Source: Myxococcales bacterium | Lineage (GTDB): Bacteria; Myxococcota_A; Polyangia; Polyangiales; Houyiibacteriaceae | Reading direction: 5' to 3' | DNA length: 46,940 nt | Assembly (NCBI GenBank): GCA_019637115.1 | Contig: JAHBWH010000052.1 | Location: forward strand, 1-46,940 | In this document: positions 16,839 to 28,949 of the stretch, piece after piece | Layout: every line of letters starts with the position of its first letter | How positions within the stretch are numbered: the stretch's first letter is position 1 | Translations under genes and position numbers: made by a program | Notes under the pieces: model-generated | Seen by the model: the letters and a program-made list of their open reading frames with translations, nothing else | Database searches by the model: none | What the model was told of the DNA's origin: nothing

Positions 16839-18187
16839 GACTGCATCTCCGTGATGGGGGTCCGGCCGTTGAGCCCGAAGCTGGCCAAGGACGCGCCCGC
16901 GGCGCGTGCGAGCGTCAGCAAGAGATCGCCGTGGGCGCGGTTGTCGAAGTCGATGACCTGACCGCCGCGGAGCGCGCCGCTGCCGCCGCCGACGACGACG
17001 AAGGGGACCCACTGCTCGTAGCGACGCCCCTCCATCCACAGCTCGGCGCGGCGGGACTCGTGCCCGTTGCCATCCGCGATCTCGCTCGCGATGAGGATCG
17101 TCGTGTTCTCGAGGGCCGTATGCCCCGCGTCGAGGGGGTCGGGCGCGTCGAGCGCGCGACAGACGCGCGCGACCTGCTCGACGATCCAGCGCTGACATTG
17201 CGCGAAGCGCTCGCGGCCGGTCGCGTTCTGCGAGTGCGAGATCGGATCGTGGTGCCCCTCGCCGACGCCGATGTGGCCGAAGGGGACCGTCGCGGTCGTG
17301 TAGAGGTGCTGGATCGTGACGACGGGCGCGGCCCCGCAGAGGAGCGCCTGGGCCGCGAGGTCGTGCTGCGCGGTCGCGACGGGCGCGTAGGCTTCGTCCC
17401 GCAGGAAGGCGCTGTCGGGCATGCCGCGCAGGGCCTCCACGCTCGGGAGGCTCGCGTCGCAGCCGGCGACCATGGGCGGCGGCGGCCGATCGCCGGACGA
17501 TCGCAGCCGCCGCAGCGCGTCGAGGTGCTGCGTGAGCTTCGACTCCTCGACGGTCAGGCCGCGGACCTCTCCGCGCAAGGTCTCGAGATCGGCCTCGGCG
17601 AGCGCGAGGCTCTCGTCGCGAAAGGTCGACGAGAGATCGACCTCGCCGCCTGGGGTCGGCTCGCGCCCGGCGAAGACGCCGTCGTGCGCCCGAAGCGGGC
17701 TCGACTCGGGCCTGACCCAGGCGCCAGCGTCGCGGACCAGATGGGCGTCCGCGTCGAAGCCATGCGGACGGTGGGGCACGGCGCCGAGCACGAGGTGTCG
17801 CGCCCCGGTCGCGCGGGCGACCTCGACGTCGAAGGAGCTCTCGCCGCCGTCGGTCAGCAAGCCTCGGATGGCGGCGTGGTTCGACATGCCCTTGATCTCG
17901 AGGCCGCGGCAGACCGTCGTCATCGAGCGCCAGGGCGCGAGCGGCTGGAGGATCCCGCGCCCCACCTCGAAGTCGAAGCGGGCCCCGCTCATCGAGGCGT
18001 CGAGGAGATGCTCGACCGGGACACCGTGGGGGACGTACACGGTGAGCAGCCGCTTCGGCCGCGTCGGCTGGGCCACGGCCAGGTGCGCGAGCCGCGCCGC
18101 GAAGGGCGCGGCGAGCCCGAGCCCGAGGGCCTTGAAGAACACACGACGCTGGAGGCGCCGCTCGGAGGGAGGGGGGGCTTTCGACAT
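16835..18187 (-). CDS. DUF1552 protein, Tat-exported
   Basis: 450 residues. The N-terminus has a twin-arginine signal, RRVFFKALGLGLAAP, which predicts folded export to the periplasm. RLLTVYVPHGVP and LEIKGMSNHAAIRGLLTDG are typical of the DUF1552 family, which is distantly related to alkaline-phosphatase-like DUF1501 proteins. It is the first gene of a two-gene operon with the DUF1592 protein. A role with a secreted redox partner is inferred from the pairing; no substrate is known. Confidence 0.88.
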   Translation of the reverse strand: MSKAPPPSERRLQRRVFFKALGLGLAAPFAARLAHLAVAQPTRPKRLLTVYVPHGVPVEHLLDASMSGARFDFEVGRGILQPLAPWRSMTTVCRGLEIKGMSNHAAIRGLLTDGGESSFDVEVARATGARHLVLGAVPHRPHGFDADAHLVRDAGAWVRPESSPLRAHDGVFAGREPTPGGEVDLSSTFRDESLALAEADLETLRGEVRGLTVEESKLTQHLDALRRLRSSGDRPPPPMVAGCDASLPSVEALRGMPDSAFLRDEAYAPVATAQHDLAAQALLCGAAPVVTIQHLYTTATVPFGHIGVGEGHHDPISHSQNATGRERFAQCQRWIVEQVARVCRALDAPDPLDAGHTALENTTILIASEIADGNGHESRRAELWMEGRRYEQWVPFVVVGGGSGALRGGQVIDFDNRAHGDLLLTLARAAGASLASFGLNGRTPITEMQS

Positions 18188-18268
18188 GGCTTCGTGTCCA
18201 AGGAGGGCCCCGGGCCTCGGATCGGGTCACGCGAGGAAGAATCTCCTTTCGAGGCGGGCGCCCGCTCC

Positions 18269-18348
18269 GCGCACGGGGTCTCGCGCGGGCAATCGCCGGG
18301 CACATGGCGCGCACGGGGTCTCGCGCGGGCAATCGCCGGCCACATGGC
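18269..18348. repeat. 40-bp direct repeat, two copies
   Basis: Two head-to-tail copies of a 40-bp unit containing GCACGGGGTCTCGCGCGGGC and AATCGCCGG, with one mismatch (18300 against 18340). They lie in the 342-base gap between the divergent DUF1552 and pirin genes, which also holds both promoters. I see no gene in that gap. Confidence 0.9.
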
Positions 18349-18529
18349 GTCGCCCCGCGAGGCCGCGGAACGATCCGTTCGACGCGCCGCCAGGTGACTC
18401 GGCGGGGGCGACAACACACCGTAGGCAGACGACGGCGCGCACACACGCGACGCCGTCGGGGCCCAACACACGAAGCTCGGGCCGACCCCGACCCCACGCG
18501 ACCCCGCACGGGCGCAGAGGAGATTCGAC

Positions 18530-19240
18530 ATGCTCAGGGTGCGTAGATCCGAAGAGCGCGGCGACGCCCGCCACGGCTGGCTCCACTCGCGTCACACCTT
18601 CTCGTTCGCGGGCTATTGGGATCCCCGCCACATGGGGTTCCGTTCGCTGCGGGTGATCAACGAGGACCGCGTCGACCCGGGCGCCGGCTTCCCGCGGCAC
18701 CCCCACCGAGACATGGAGATCCTCTCCTACGTGGTCGACGGGGCGCTCGAGCACGCCGACACCCTCGGGACGGGCTCGGTGATCCGTCCGGGCGACGTCC
18801 AGCGGATGAGCGCGGGTCGTGGGATCGCCCACAGCGAGTACAACGCCTCGCGCGACGAACCCGTCCACTTCCTGCAGATCTGGATCATCCCGCGGGAGGA
18901 CGGCCTCGACCCGACCTACGAGCAGCGACACTTCTCGGACGAGGACAAGCGCGATCGCCTGCGGCTCGTCGCGTCGGCCGACGGCCGCGACGGATCCGTC
19001 GTGGTCCATCAGGACGTCGCCCTCTACGCGAGCCTCCTCTCGCCCGGCGCCCGCGTCACGCACGGGCTCGCCGAGGGACGCGGGGCCTGGGCGCAGATCG
19101 TCCGCGGCCGAGTCCGTGCGAGCGTCGGAGACTCGAGCGTCGAGCTTCGCGCGGGCGACGCGATCGCGATCGAGCACGAGGCCGAACTCTCGCTGGAGGG
19201 CCTCGACGAAGCCGAGCTGCTCCTTTTCGACCTCGGGTGA
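18530..19240 (+). CDS. pirin family protein (YhaK-like)
   Basis: 236 residues, two cupin barrels. The metal site in the first barrel is shown by FPRHPHRDMEILSYVV and RGIAHSEYN, with HxH and HxE pairs as in bacterial pirins such as YhaK and the quercetin dioxygenase YhhW. WDPRHMGFRSLRVINEDRV is the usual entry to the fold. Bacterial pirins have quercetinase or redox-sensing roles, and the substrate here is unknown. ATG 18530 has an AGAGGAG ribosome site. A 13-bp hairpin follows the gene. Confidence 0.92.
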   Translation: MLRVRRSEERGDARHGWLHSRHTFSFAGYWDPRHMGFRSLRVINEDRVDPGAGFPRHPHRDMEILSYVVDGALEHADTLGTGSVIRPGDVQRMSAGRGIAHSEYNASRDEPVHFLQIWIIPREDGLDPTYEQRHFSDEDKRDRLRLVASADGRDGSVVVHQDVALYASLLSPGARVTHGLAEGRGAWAQIVRGRVRASVGDSSVELRAGDAIAIEHEAELSLEGLDEAELLLFDLG

Positions 19241-19283
19241 CGGGAGACGGGAGAGGCCAGCGGCGCTGACGTCGCGACGGAAC

Positions 19284-19314
19284 GAGAGAAGCCGCCCAGG
19301 AGGCGGCTTCTCTC
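19284..19314. terminator. hairpin terminator, bidirectional
   Basis: A perfect 13-bp stem GAGAGAAGCCGCC / GGCGGCTTCTCTC with a five-base loop. It lies 43 bases after the pirin stop and faces the convergent gene ending at 19479. No long T-run follows, so factor-independent strength is uncertain. Confidence 0.8.
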
Positions 19315-19332
19315 ATTCCTCAGACAAGAAGC

Positions 19333-19475
19333 TCAGCTGGTGCTGCAAGCCACCCTACTGGACGGCGCGCAGGGAGCGGAGCGCGCGCAGGCTCCTCGGG
19401 AGAGCCTCCGCGGGGCTCGAGGCCTCGTGGGAGAGGGGCTGGCGACCTGGCGACAACCCCTCATCACGAGCCGTC
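19333..19475. repeat. dispersed palindromic element, copy C
   Basis: In the opposite orientation to the 8282 element. It shares CTCAGC at the left end, CCGCGGGGCT, GTGGGAGAGGGGCTGGCGAC and CTGGCGACAACCCCTC. The similarity covers about 140 bp with many substitutions. It lies between the convergent ends of the pirin gene and the gene at 19479. Confidence 0.65.
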
Positions 19476-19478
19476 GGC

Positions 19479-19994
19479 TCAGGGGCTGACGGAGTTGCTC
19501 GTCAGCTCGGTGATGAAGAGCGTGCCGCGGATGTTCTCGCCCGCGCGATAGCTCGTCACCCAGACGTCGTACTGGCCCGCGGTCGGGTTGCGGATGTCGA
19601 CCTGCGGGTTGAGCCCCGCCGTGTCGTCGTTGCAAAACCAGCGGCCGTTCGCGGCGTTCACCGCGAGCGCGGTGTCGCCCGAGCCCTGGAAGTAGAAACG
19701 CAGGAAGCCGGCCGGGTTCGTGTAGTTCACGATGACGTCGGGCTGCTGGGTCGCGAAGCCCGTGCAGCCGCTGCCGAGGTTCATGTTGGCGACGTTCAGG
19801 CTGCCGCCGGAGACGATGTTCCCGATCTGCTTGGGGTCGGGCACGAAGCCGCCGCGGAGGGCGTGGGTGCCGAAGTTGGCGCTGCTGCCGCCGATGCGGA
19901 GCGAGCCCTGGGCGATCGAGTCGCCGTGGAAACCGAGCACGAGCATCGCGCCCATCAACCCGAGCGCCATGGTGAATTTGCTCATCTTGGTCAC
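19479..19994 (-). CDS. secreted PPC-like domain protein
   Basis: 171 residues. A signal peptide of about 29 residues (MTKMSKFTMALGLMGAMLVL...SIAQG) precedes a small beta-sandwich resembling bacterial pre-peptidase C-terminal (PPC) domains: GSGDTALAVNAANGRWFCND, then NPQVDIRNPTAGQYDVWVTS. Such domains usually sit beside proteases; here it stands alone. GTG 19994 is chosen because GGAGG lies six bases before it; ATG 19985 would be 15 bases away. Function unknown. Confidence 0.78.
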   Translation of the reverse strand: MTKMSKFTMALGLMGAMLVLGFHGDSIAQGSLRIGGSSANFGTHALRGGFVPDPKQIGNIVSGGSLNVANMNLGSGCTGFATQQPDVIVNYTNPAGFLRFYFQGSGDTALAVNAANGRWFCNDDTAGLNPQVDIRNPTAGQYDVWVTSYRAGENIRGTLFITELTSNSVSP

Positions 19995-20346
19995 GCTAGT
20001 CCTCCAGTCCTCTCCGTGCCGCGTTCATCTGCAGCGGGGTCGCACGGGCCCGTCCGCGTCGGCAACGACGAGGACTCTAACGAGATATTCATCCGAGGGG
20101 CGCTCATTTTTTGATCAGGTGCGATTTTTCCCGACGCACCCGTGTCGCGTCAGATGTAGGACGTGCGCCCACGCTCGTAGCGGCCGGCTGGGCCGGCTGG
20201 AGCGCAGGAGGGGCGGCCGGGGCGACAGGGGCGGCTGGGGGGGGCCAGCGGCGGCCGGGCGGCTGCGACGACCGCCAACGTAGCTGGGGCGGGCGCCGCG
20301 CTGCTCTCGCTTCTGGGCGCGGCCCTGAACGTGGTACTCCGCCCGC
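19995..20346. other. 352-base gap between divergent genes
   Basis: Contains the promoters of the secreted PPC-like gene (minus) and the YhfC-like gene (plus). The part at 20080-20135 is AT-richer than its surroundings (TCATTTTTTGATCAGG, GATTTTTCCCG) and is the best promoter candidate. The rest, 20170-20330, is GC-rich with short GGCCGG and GGCGG runs. I see no gene in it. Confidence 0.5.
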
Positions 20347-21195
20347 GTGATCGTCGCAGCGCACGCGGTCCAGGTGCTCTTGCTTTGTCTCGGCCCGTGG
20401 CTGCTCGCGCGGCGGCTCGGCCGGCGCTGGTCGCGGCCGGCGGGGCTCTTCGGCGTCGGCGTGATGGCCTTCATCTTCGCCGAGGTCGCCCGCATCGCCA
20501 TCGCGCGAGGGCTCACGACCTTGTTCGCGGAGGGCGCGATCCCGCTGCCCACGTCACCCGACGCGCAGACGTGGGTGAGCGCCGCGATCGCGGGCGTCGT
20601 CGCCGCGCTCACCGACGAGGGCCTCCGCGTCGTCGCCCTGCGGCGCTGGATCGCGACGAGCGCCCCCTCGACCGATGCAGCCGCGCGTCCCGAGGCCGGG
20701 GGCACACCGTCCCACACCACCCACGCCTCCCACCCAGACGCACGCACCGCGGCGCTCGTCGGCCTCGGCCACGGCGGGGGCGAAGCGCTCCTCGCGGGGC
20801 TCCTCACCCTCGGGATGGCGATCCTCGCGCTCGTGGGGCACGGCCGCAGCTTCGAAGAGCTCGAGGCCCTCGGCTTCGAGGGACGCTCGGCGGTGCGCAT
20901 GGGAATGAAGATCCTCGCGTGGTGGGAGGCCTCGCCGGTCGATGCGCTCGTCTCGGCGCTCCAACACGTGCTCCTCGTGGGCATGCACGTCGGGTTGACG
21001 CTCGTGGTCGCGCGCGCGGTTCGGACCCGGCGCTGGCGCTGGCTCTGGCTCGCGGGCGCCGCGCACGCGATCGCCGCGACGCTCCTCTCCTGGATCGCGG
21101 ACAAGACGCCCGGCATGGGCGTCGAGCTCGCGGTGCACGGTGGCGCCGCGGCGCTCGCCCTCGGCCTCGCCTGGAGCGCGCAGCGCGCACGCTGA
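20347..21195 (+). CDS. YhfC-like intramembrane metalloprotease candidate
   Basis: 282 residues, about seven or eight membrane segments. DEGLRVVAL near residue 80 and GLGHGGGEALLAG (His142, Glu146) recall the YhfC branch of CPBP-like intramembrane proteases, as does a later ALQHVLLVGMHVGL with two histidines. Substrate unknown. The loop at 100-130 is Ser/Thr/His/Pro-rich and probably disordered. It starts with GTG at 20347. No partner gene is obvious; the convergent or divergent neighbours are unrelated. Confidence 0.7.
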   Translation: MIVAAHAVQVLLLCLGPWLLARRLGRRWSRPAGLFGVGVMAFIFAEVARIAIARGLTTLFAEGAIPLPTSPDAQTWVSAAIAGVVAALTDEGLRVVALRRWIATSAPSTDAAARPEAGGTPSHTTHASHPDARTAALVGLGHGGGEALLAGLLTLGMAILALVGHGRSFEELEALGFEGRSAVRMGMKILAWWEASPVDALVSALQHVLLVGMHVGLTLVVARAVRTRRWRWLWLAGAAHAIAATLLSWIADKTPGMGVELAVHGGAAALALGLAWSAQRAR

Positions 21196-21454
21196 CGACG
21201 CACGGCCCCGCATCCGTCGCCGTGGCGTTCATCGCGCGGTGGCGGCACCGAATGGACGCCGCGTCGTCACGACGGGGCGCCGTACGCGCCTTGCACGCTG
21301 CCCCCGCGTGCGCGAGGGTACGTCGCTCGCGGGGAGCCGGGTGCTCTGACCCCCCTCGGGCGAACGACACGGTGACGACCGGCGCGCGCACCCCGCCTCT
21401 TGGGGGCTCGACCTCGGGACTCACCCCCAGCACTCCAACGAGGAGCCCTCTCGC

Positions 21455-23824
<2,370 letters not shown>

Positions 23825-23857
23825 CCGCGGCACTGAACTCAACGAAGGAGACATTCC

Positions 23858-25021
<1,164 letters not shown>

Positions 25022-25040
25022 GCGCTGGTCCTTCGAGTGT

Positions 25041-25077
25041 GTCGCGGCCCGCCTCCTCGACGGAGGTGGGCCGTGAC
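25041..25077 (+). terminator. hairpin terminator after fadNA
   Basis: A stem of about 16 bp, GTCGCGGCCCGCCTCC with GGAGGTGGGCCGTGAC, with two G-U pairs and the loop TCGAC. It lies 20 bases after the fadA stop and probably ends the fadNA transcript. Confidence 0.75.
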
Positions 25078-25091
25078 GCGTTCGGCCGGCG

Positions 25092-25199
25092 CTCACCCAC
25101 GCTGACCCGCTCACCCACGCTGACCCGCTGACCCGCTGACCCACTGACCCACTGACCCACTGACCCACTGACCCACTGACCCACTGACCCACTGACCCG
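25092..25199. repeat. 8-bp minisatellite (CTGACCCA/G), 10 units
   Basis: Ten exact 8-bp units CTGACCC(A/G) at 25120-25199, preceded by two 18-bp units CTCACCCACGCTGACCCG at 25092-25127. It is part of the 358-base gap 25022-25379, in which I see no gene. Confidence 0.95.
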
Positions 25200-25272
25200 C
25201 GGGGCCCGCTTGGACCCGCAGCCTCGCTTCGGGCCCTCTCGCCCCCACTCGGCCCCGCTCGGACGCCGAGTC

Positions 25273-25354
25273 GAGTCCGCGCGCGTTGACTTCACATCGG
25301 CGACCGGCTCGCGCTGAGGAGCGGCGTAGTCGGGTCCGCGCACGTTGACTTCAC
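25273..25354 (+). promoter_or_regulatory. twin GTTGACTTCAC boxes
   Basis: Two near-identical 23-bp sequences at 25273-25295 and 25332-25354, differing at two positions, each with GTCCGCGC and ending GTTGACTTCAC, 59 bp apart. TTGACT resembles a -35 hexamer, and the second box ends 26 bases before the start of the gene at 25380. They could be paired promoter or operator elements, or a simple duplication. Confidence 0.45.
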
Positions 25355-25379
25355 CCCGACCGCACGCGACCTTCCGCGC

Positions 25380-25841
25380 GTGCCTGAGCCCTCGAGCCAC
25401 CTCGAGTCCCCGCCTTCGGGGCGCGCGCGTCGGCGCATCGTCCGCTTCCTCGGCGTGGCGCTCGCGCTTCAGATCCTCGTGCCCTTCACCTACTACGTCC
25501 GCAGCGATCCCTACGACGAGCGCTTCGCGTGGCGCATGTTCTCCGCGGTGCGCCTGCACCGCTGCGCCACCACCGCGACCGAGACGATCGACGGGCGTGA
25601 GCGCGAGATCCCGCTCGCGCGCACGATCCACCAGGCGTGGGCCAACCACCTCTCGCGAAACCGCCGCGACGTCGTCGTCGCCTTCCTGCGCCGACGCTGC
25701 GAAGAAGAGGGCGTGACCCACGTCGAGGTCCGCAACGCTTGCACCACGCCGAGCGGCGTCCCCCTCGCCGCGCAGGTCTACACGCGCGAGTGCGCGACCT
25801 CCGACGTGAGCCTCCCGCGCGCGCTGCAGGTGGCGCCATGA
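25380..25841 (+). CDS. small single-span membrane protein, HTTM-associated
   Basis: 153 residues. After a basic N-terminus (GRARRRIVRF) there is one membrane segment, FLGVALALQILVPFTYYV, and then a soluble domain with DPYDERFAWRMFS. FAWRM resembles the FSWRM stretch that follows the membrane region in vitamin-K-dependent-carboxylase-like proteins. The next gene overlaps its stop (ATGA) and encodes the membrane part, so the pair may be a split version of one fold; this is inference. Starts with GTG. Confidence 0.65.
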   Translation: MPEPSSHLESPPSGRARRRIVRFLGVALALQILVPFTYYVRSDPYDERFAWRMFSAVRLHRCATTATETIDGREREIPLARTIHQAWANHLSRNRRDVVVAFLRRRCEEEGVTHVEVRNACTTPSGVPLAAQVYTRECATSDVSLPRALQVAP

Positions 25842-27727
25842 TCCCGCGCTACTTCTTCGGCTACGTCGACTCCGTCCGCCCTTGGCTCGCCCAGCGCCTC
25901 GTCCTCCTCCTCCTCGCCTTCGACTGCTGGATCGAGCTCATCCCCCACGCAGGCCGCTACGGCTTCGGCGACTTCAACGTCGCGCACTTCGCGCTCCTCG
26001 ACGTCCTCCAACCGCTCCCCTCGCCCGGCACCTACATCGGCGCGGTCGTGCTCGCGGGGACCCTCGCGCTCGTGCAAGCGCTCACGCGGCCGACCCGCGC
26101 CGGCCTCGGGCTCGCCTGCGCCGCGTACACCTACGCGTGGGCGATGAGCATGCTGGACAGCTACCAGCACCACTACCTCCTCTCGCTCGTGCTCTTCGCT
26201 ATGGTCTTCTTCCCGCGGCTGACGAGCGCCGACGTCTTCCCCGTCCCGGGTGATCGAAGCGTCGTGGTCGGAGGCGCGCTGCTCACCTTCGGGCTCGCGG
26301 AGATCGTGCTCGGGCTCACGGGTGCAGAGTCGCCCCTCGGCCTCTTCGGCCCTGGCGCCGCCCTGCCGACGCCAGCTTGGATCTGGCTCGCCCGTGTCGC
26401 CTTGGCCCTCCTCGGCGGCTTGCTCGCCTTCACGCCGAAGTCGGCGACGCAGCCGAAGGCGAGCGCCGGCGCCACCGCGCCGAGCGCGCCGAGCGCGCCG
26501 AGCGCGGCGAAGAGCTCCGAGGACGAGCCGAAGCCGAGAGGCGCGAAGGGACGCGGTCGCAAGGGCAAGAAGCAGAGCAAGCTCCAGCGCGTCGATGACG
26601 CCGCGCCGAGCGAGCGCCCTGGCGTCGTCGTCAGCGCGCCGAAGACCGTCGCTTGGGGCTATGTGCTGCTCGGCACCTCGATCGCGATCGTTTATTTCTT
26701 CACCGCGATCTCGAAGCTCGGCGCCGACTGGCGGGCGGGGCACGCCCTGCGCCGGCTCGGTCACACCCCCTTGCTCGAGGGCCTCGCCTCCCGCGCGACC
26801 ACTGAAGGCCTCCTGCTCTTCGGCCCGATGAGCGAGGCGGCCTTCTGGAAGCTGCTCGCGACGGGCGCCATCCTCACGCAGCTCGCGGCGCTCGTCGGTT
26901 ACCTGCTCGCGAACCGTCAGGACGACGCGCCGCCCAAGCTGCGCCGGGCGATCCTCGCGCTCGGCGTCGCCCCCCTCTCCTTCCACCTGCTCGCGGAGTC
27001 GGGGCTCACGCTCGAGATCGGGTGGTTCAGCTACTACATGATCCTCTTCGCGCTCATCTTCTTCCTCCCCGCGCCGGTGCTCCGAGTGCTCGCCGAGGGT
27101 TGGAGCCTGCCGGCGCGCTGGCTCGCCGCGCGCCCCCTCCCGACAGCCGCCGCGTGGGGGCTCGTCGCCGCCGCGGTGATCGCGCTCGGCGTCGCGGGTC
27201 ACGCCGCGGACCTCCCCGGGGCGCTGGTCGGCGCGGGAATCGCCGCGGCGTTCTTGCTCGGCGACGCGCTCTGGTCCGCCCGCGCGAGCGCGGCCGCCGG
27301 CGCAGACGAGGGTCCGGCCCCGAAGGGCGCGGGCGAGCGCACCACGCGGCACGTCGGCGGCCTCGGCCTCGCCGGCCTGCTCGGCGCGCTCGGCTTCATC
27401 GTGGCCATCTCGCAGAGCGAGGTCCGCTTCGACTACTACCGATTCGTCGGCGGCGAGCACCGTCGGCACGGGAACGTGGCCGAGGCGCTCGAGGCCTACG
27501 AGAAGGCGAACGAGCACGTGCTGCGCCCGCACTGCCTCTACGACGGCCGCCAGCTCGTGTCGTGTCATCGAACCGAGGCGCGCGCCACGGCGCTCGCCGA
27601 GGCCCACGGGCTCACGGTCCGCGCGCGCGATCGGCGCCGCGAAGAGGCCGAGATGCGGATGCGGCTCGAGGCGCGAGATGGTGGCGAGAGCGCGGTGGCC
27701 GCGGACCAGGGCGGCGACGATGGCTGA
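25838..27727 (+). CDS. HTTM / vitamin K-dependent carboxylase-like membrane protein
   Basis: 629 residues with about a dozen membrane segments in two blocks, separated by a Lys/Pro/Ser/Ala-rich cytoplasmic loop (about 205-265). SKLGADWRAGHALRRL, EIGWFSYYMILF and DSYQHHYLLSLVLF resemble HTTM-type transmembrane domains. The C-terminal tail HGNVAEALEAYEKANEHV looks like one TPR. Function is not established; carboxylase chemistry is not proven for this branch. ATG 25838 overlaps the previous stop by four bases, and the next gene starts before its stop, so the three genes are an operon. Confidence 0.7.
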   Translation: MIPRYFFGYVDSVRPWLAQRLVLLLLAFDCWIELIPHAGRYGFGDFNVAHFALLDVLQPLPSPGTYIGAVVLAGTLALVQALTRPTRAGLGLACAAYTYAWAMSMLDSYQHHYLLSLVLFAMVFFPRLTSADVFPVPGDRSVVVGGALLTFGLAEIVLGLTGAESPLGLFGPGAALPTPAWIWLARVALALLGGLLAFTPKSATQPKASAGATAPSAPSAPSAAKSSEDEPKPRGAKGRGRKGKKQSKLQRVDDAAPSERPGVVVSAPKTVAWGYVLLGTSIAIVYFFTAISKLGADWRAGHALRRLGHTPLLEGLASRATTEGLLLFGPMSEAAFWKLLATGAILTQLAALVGYLLANRQDDAPPKLRRAILALGVAPLSFHLLAESGLTLEIGWFSYYMILFALIFFLPAPVLRVLAEGWSLPARWLAARPLPTAAAWGLVAAAVIALGVAGHAADLPGALVGAGIAAAFLLGDALWSARASAAAGADEGPAPKGAGERTTRHVGGLGLAGLLGALGFIVAISQSEVRFDYYRFVGGEHRRHGNVAEALEAYEKANEHVLRPHCLYDGRQLVSCHRTEARATALAEAHGLTVRARDRRREEAEMRMRLEARDGGESAVAADQGGDDG

Positions 27728-28949
27728 GCGCGCCGTCCACCAAGTCCGGCGCGCGGGCGACGCGCTGGTGCTGCCGGGGCACGCGAGCGCGCACTCCCAC
27801 GCGTTCCAGCGAGCCATCCGGGGGCGCTCCCACACCCGCCGCGACGGCGCGTCGTTCTGGTCGTGGCGCGCGCAGATGTACCGCGTCGCGTCCGAGCTCG
27901 ACCCCGACGACGCCTACGCGCTGGCGCGCTTCGCGTACGCCGAGCTGGCGGCGTGCGGCGTGACCGCGGTCGGCGAGTTCCACTACGTGCACCACGATCC
28001 GAGCGGCACCCCCTACGCCGACCGCACCATCCTCGCGGACGCGACGATCCGCGCCGCGCGCGACGCCGGCCTGCGCATCACGCTGCTCCGCGTGCTCTAC
28101 GCGCGCGCCGGGGCCGGGCGCCCCGCCGAGGACGCGCAGCGTCGCTTCGTGGACCCGGACGTCGAGGTCGCTCTCGGCGACGTCGACGCCCTCGTCGGAC
28201 GCTGGCGGGACGACCCGTGCGTCCGCGTCGGCCTCGCCCCGCACAGCGTCCGCGCCGTCCCGGCGCCATGGCTCGAGGCGGCGCGCGACTTCGCGGCAGC
28301 GCGCGCGCTCCCGCTGCACGCGCACGTCGCCGAGCAGCCCCGCGAGATCCACGAGTGCCTCGCCGAGCACGGCCGCCGCCCGGTCGAGCTGCTCGACGAG
28401 CTCGGCCTCCTCGGGGAGCGCTTCGTCGCGGTGCACGCCACGCATCTACGCGCGCACGAGGCGCGCGCGCTCGGCGGCTCGTTCGTCTGCGTGTGTCGCT
28501 CCACCGAGCGTGACCTCGGCGACGGCGCCCCGGACGTGAGCGCGCTGCGCGACGCGGGCGCGCGCCTCTGCGTCGGCGTCGACGGCTACGCCTCGAGCGA
28601 CCCCTTCGAGGAGCTGCGCGCGCTCGAGCTCGACGAGCGCACGCGGACCGGCGCGCGACAGGTCGTCGCCGACGGCGCCGAGCTCCTCCAGATGGGCCTG
28701 GCCGGCTACGAAGCGATTGGTCTGACCGCCGATGGGGACGAGATCACGCTCGATCCCGCCGACCTCGCGCTCGTGGGCGCGCCAGACGCCGAGGGCCCGC
28801 TCCTCGACGACGTCGTGGCCTTCGGCGCGAGCGCCCGCGCCGTGAGGCAGGTCCGGGTGGCCGGCGAGCTCGTGGTGGACGGCGGCGTCCCGCGCGGGCT
28901 CGACGCCGCGCGGACGGCGTACGAATCCGCGCTCCGACGCTGGGCCTGA
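27720..28949 (+). CDS. HutF-like formimidoylglutamate deiminase / amidohydrolase
   Basis: 409 residues of the metal-dependent amidohydrolase superfamily. AHSHAFQRAIRG (His25, His27), SFWSWRAQMYR, HVAEQPREIHE and GVDGYASSDPFEELRALE match HutF, which deaminates N-formimidoyl-glutamate in histidine degradation. It starts about 50 residues later than usual: the N-terminal beta domain of HutF is largely missing, and the metal HxH is already at residue 25. No other hut gene is near. The substrate could therefore differ. ATG 27720 overlaps the previous gene by eight bases. The 3' end, including the stop, is repeated three more times downstream. Confidence 0.75.
   Translation: MAERAVHQVRRAGDALVLPGHASAHSHAFQRAIRGRSHTRRDGASFWSWRAQMYRVASELDPDDAYALARFAYAELAACGVTAVGEFHYVHHDPSGTPYADRTILADATIRAARDAGLRITLLRVLYARAGAGRPAEDAQRRFVDPDVEVALGDVDALVGRWRDDPCVRVGLAPHSVRAVPAPWLEAARDFAAARALPLHAHVAEQPREIHECLAEHGRRPVELLDELGLLGERFVAVHATHLRAHEARALGGSFVCVCRSTERDLGDGAPDVSALRDAGARLCVGVDGYASSDPFEELRALELDERTRTGARQVVADGAELLQMGLAGYEAIGLTADGDEITLDPADLALVGAPDAEGPLLDDVVAFGASARAVRQVRVAGELVVDGGVPRGLDAARTAYESALRRWA

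Noticed and set aside
16839-18509. Upstream extension of the DUF1592 frame to 18509
   Set aside because: It lies antisense-like within the same-strand DUF1552 gene in another frame; the lipoprotein-like start at 16838 fits better.
25092-25199. CRISPR array
   Set aside because: Units are 8 bp and contiguous, with no spacers.
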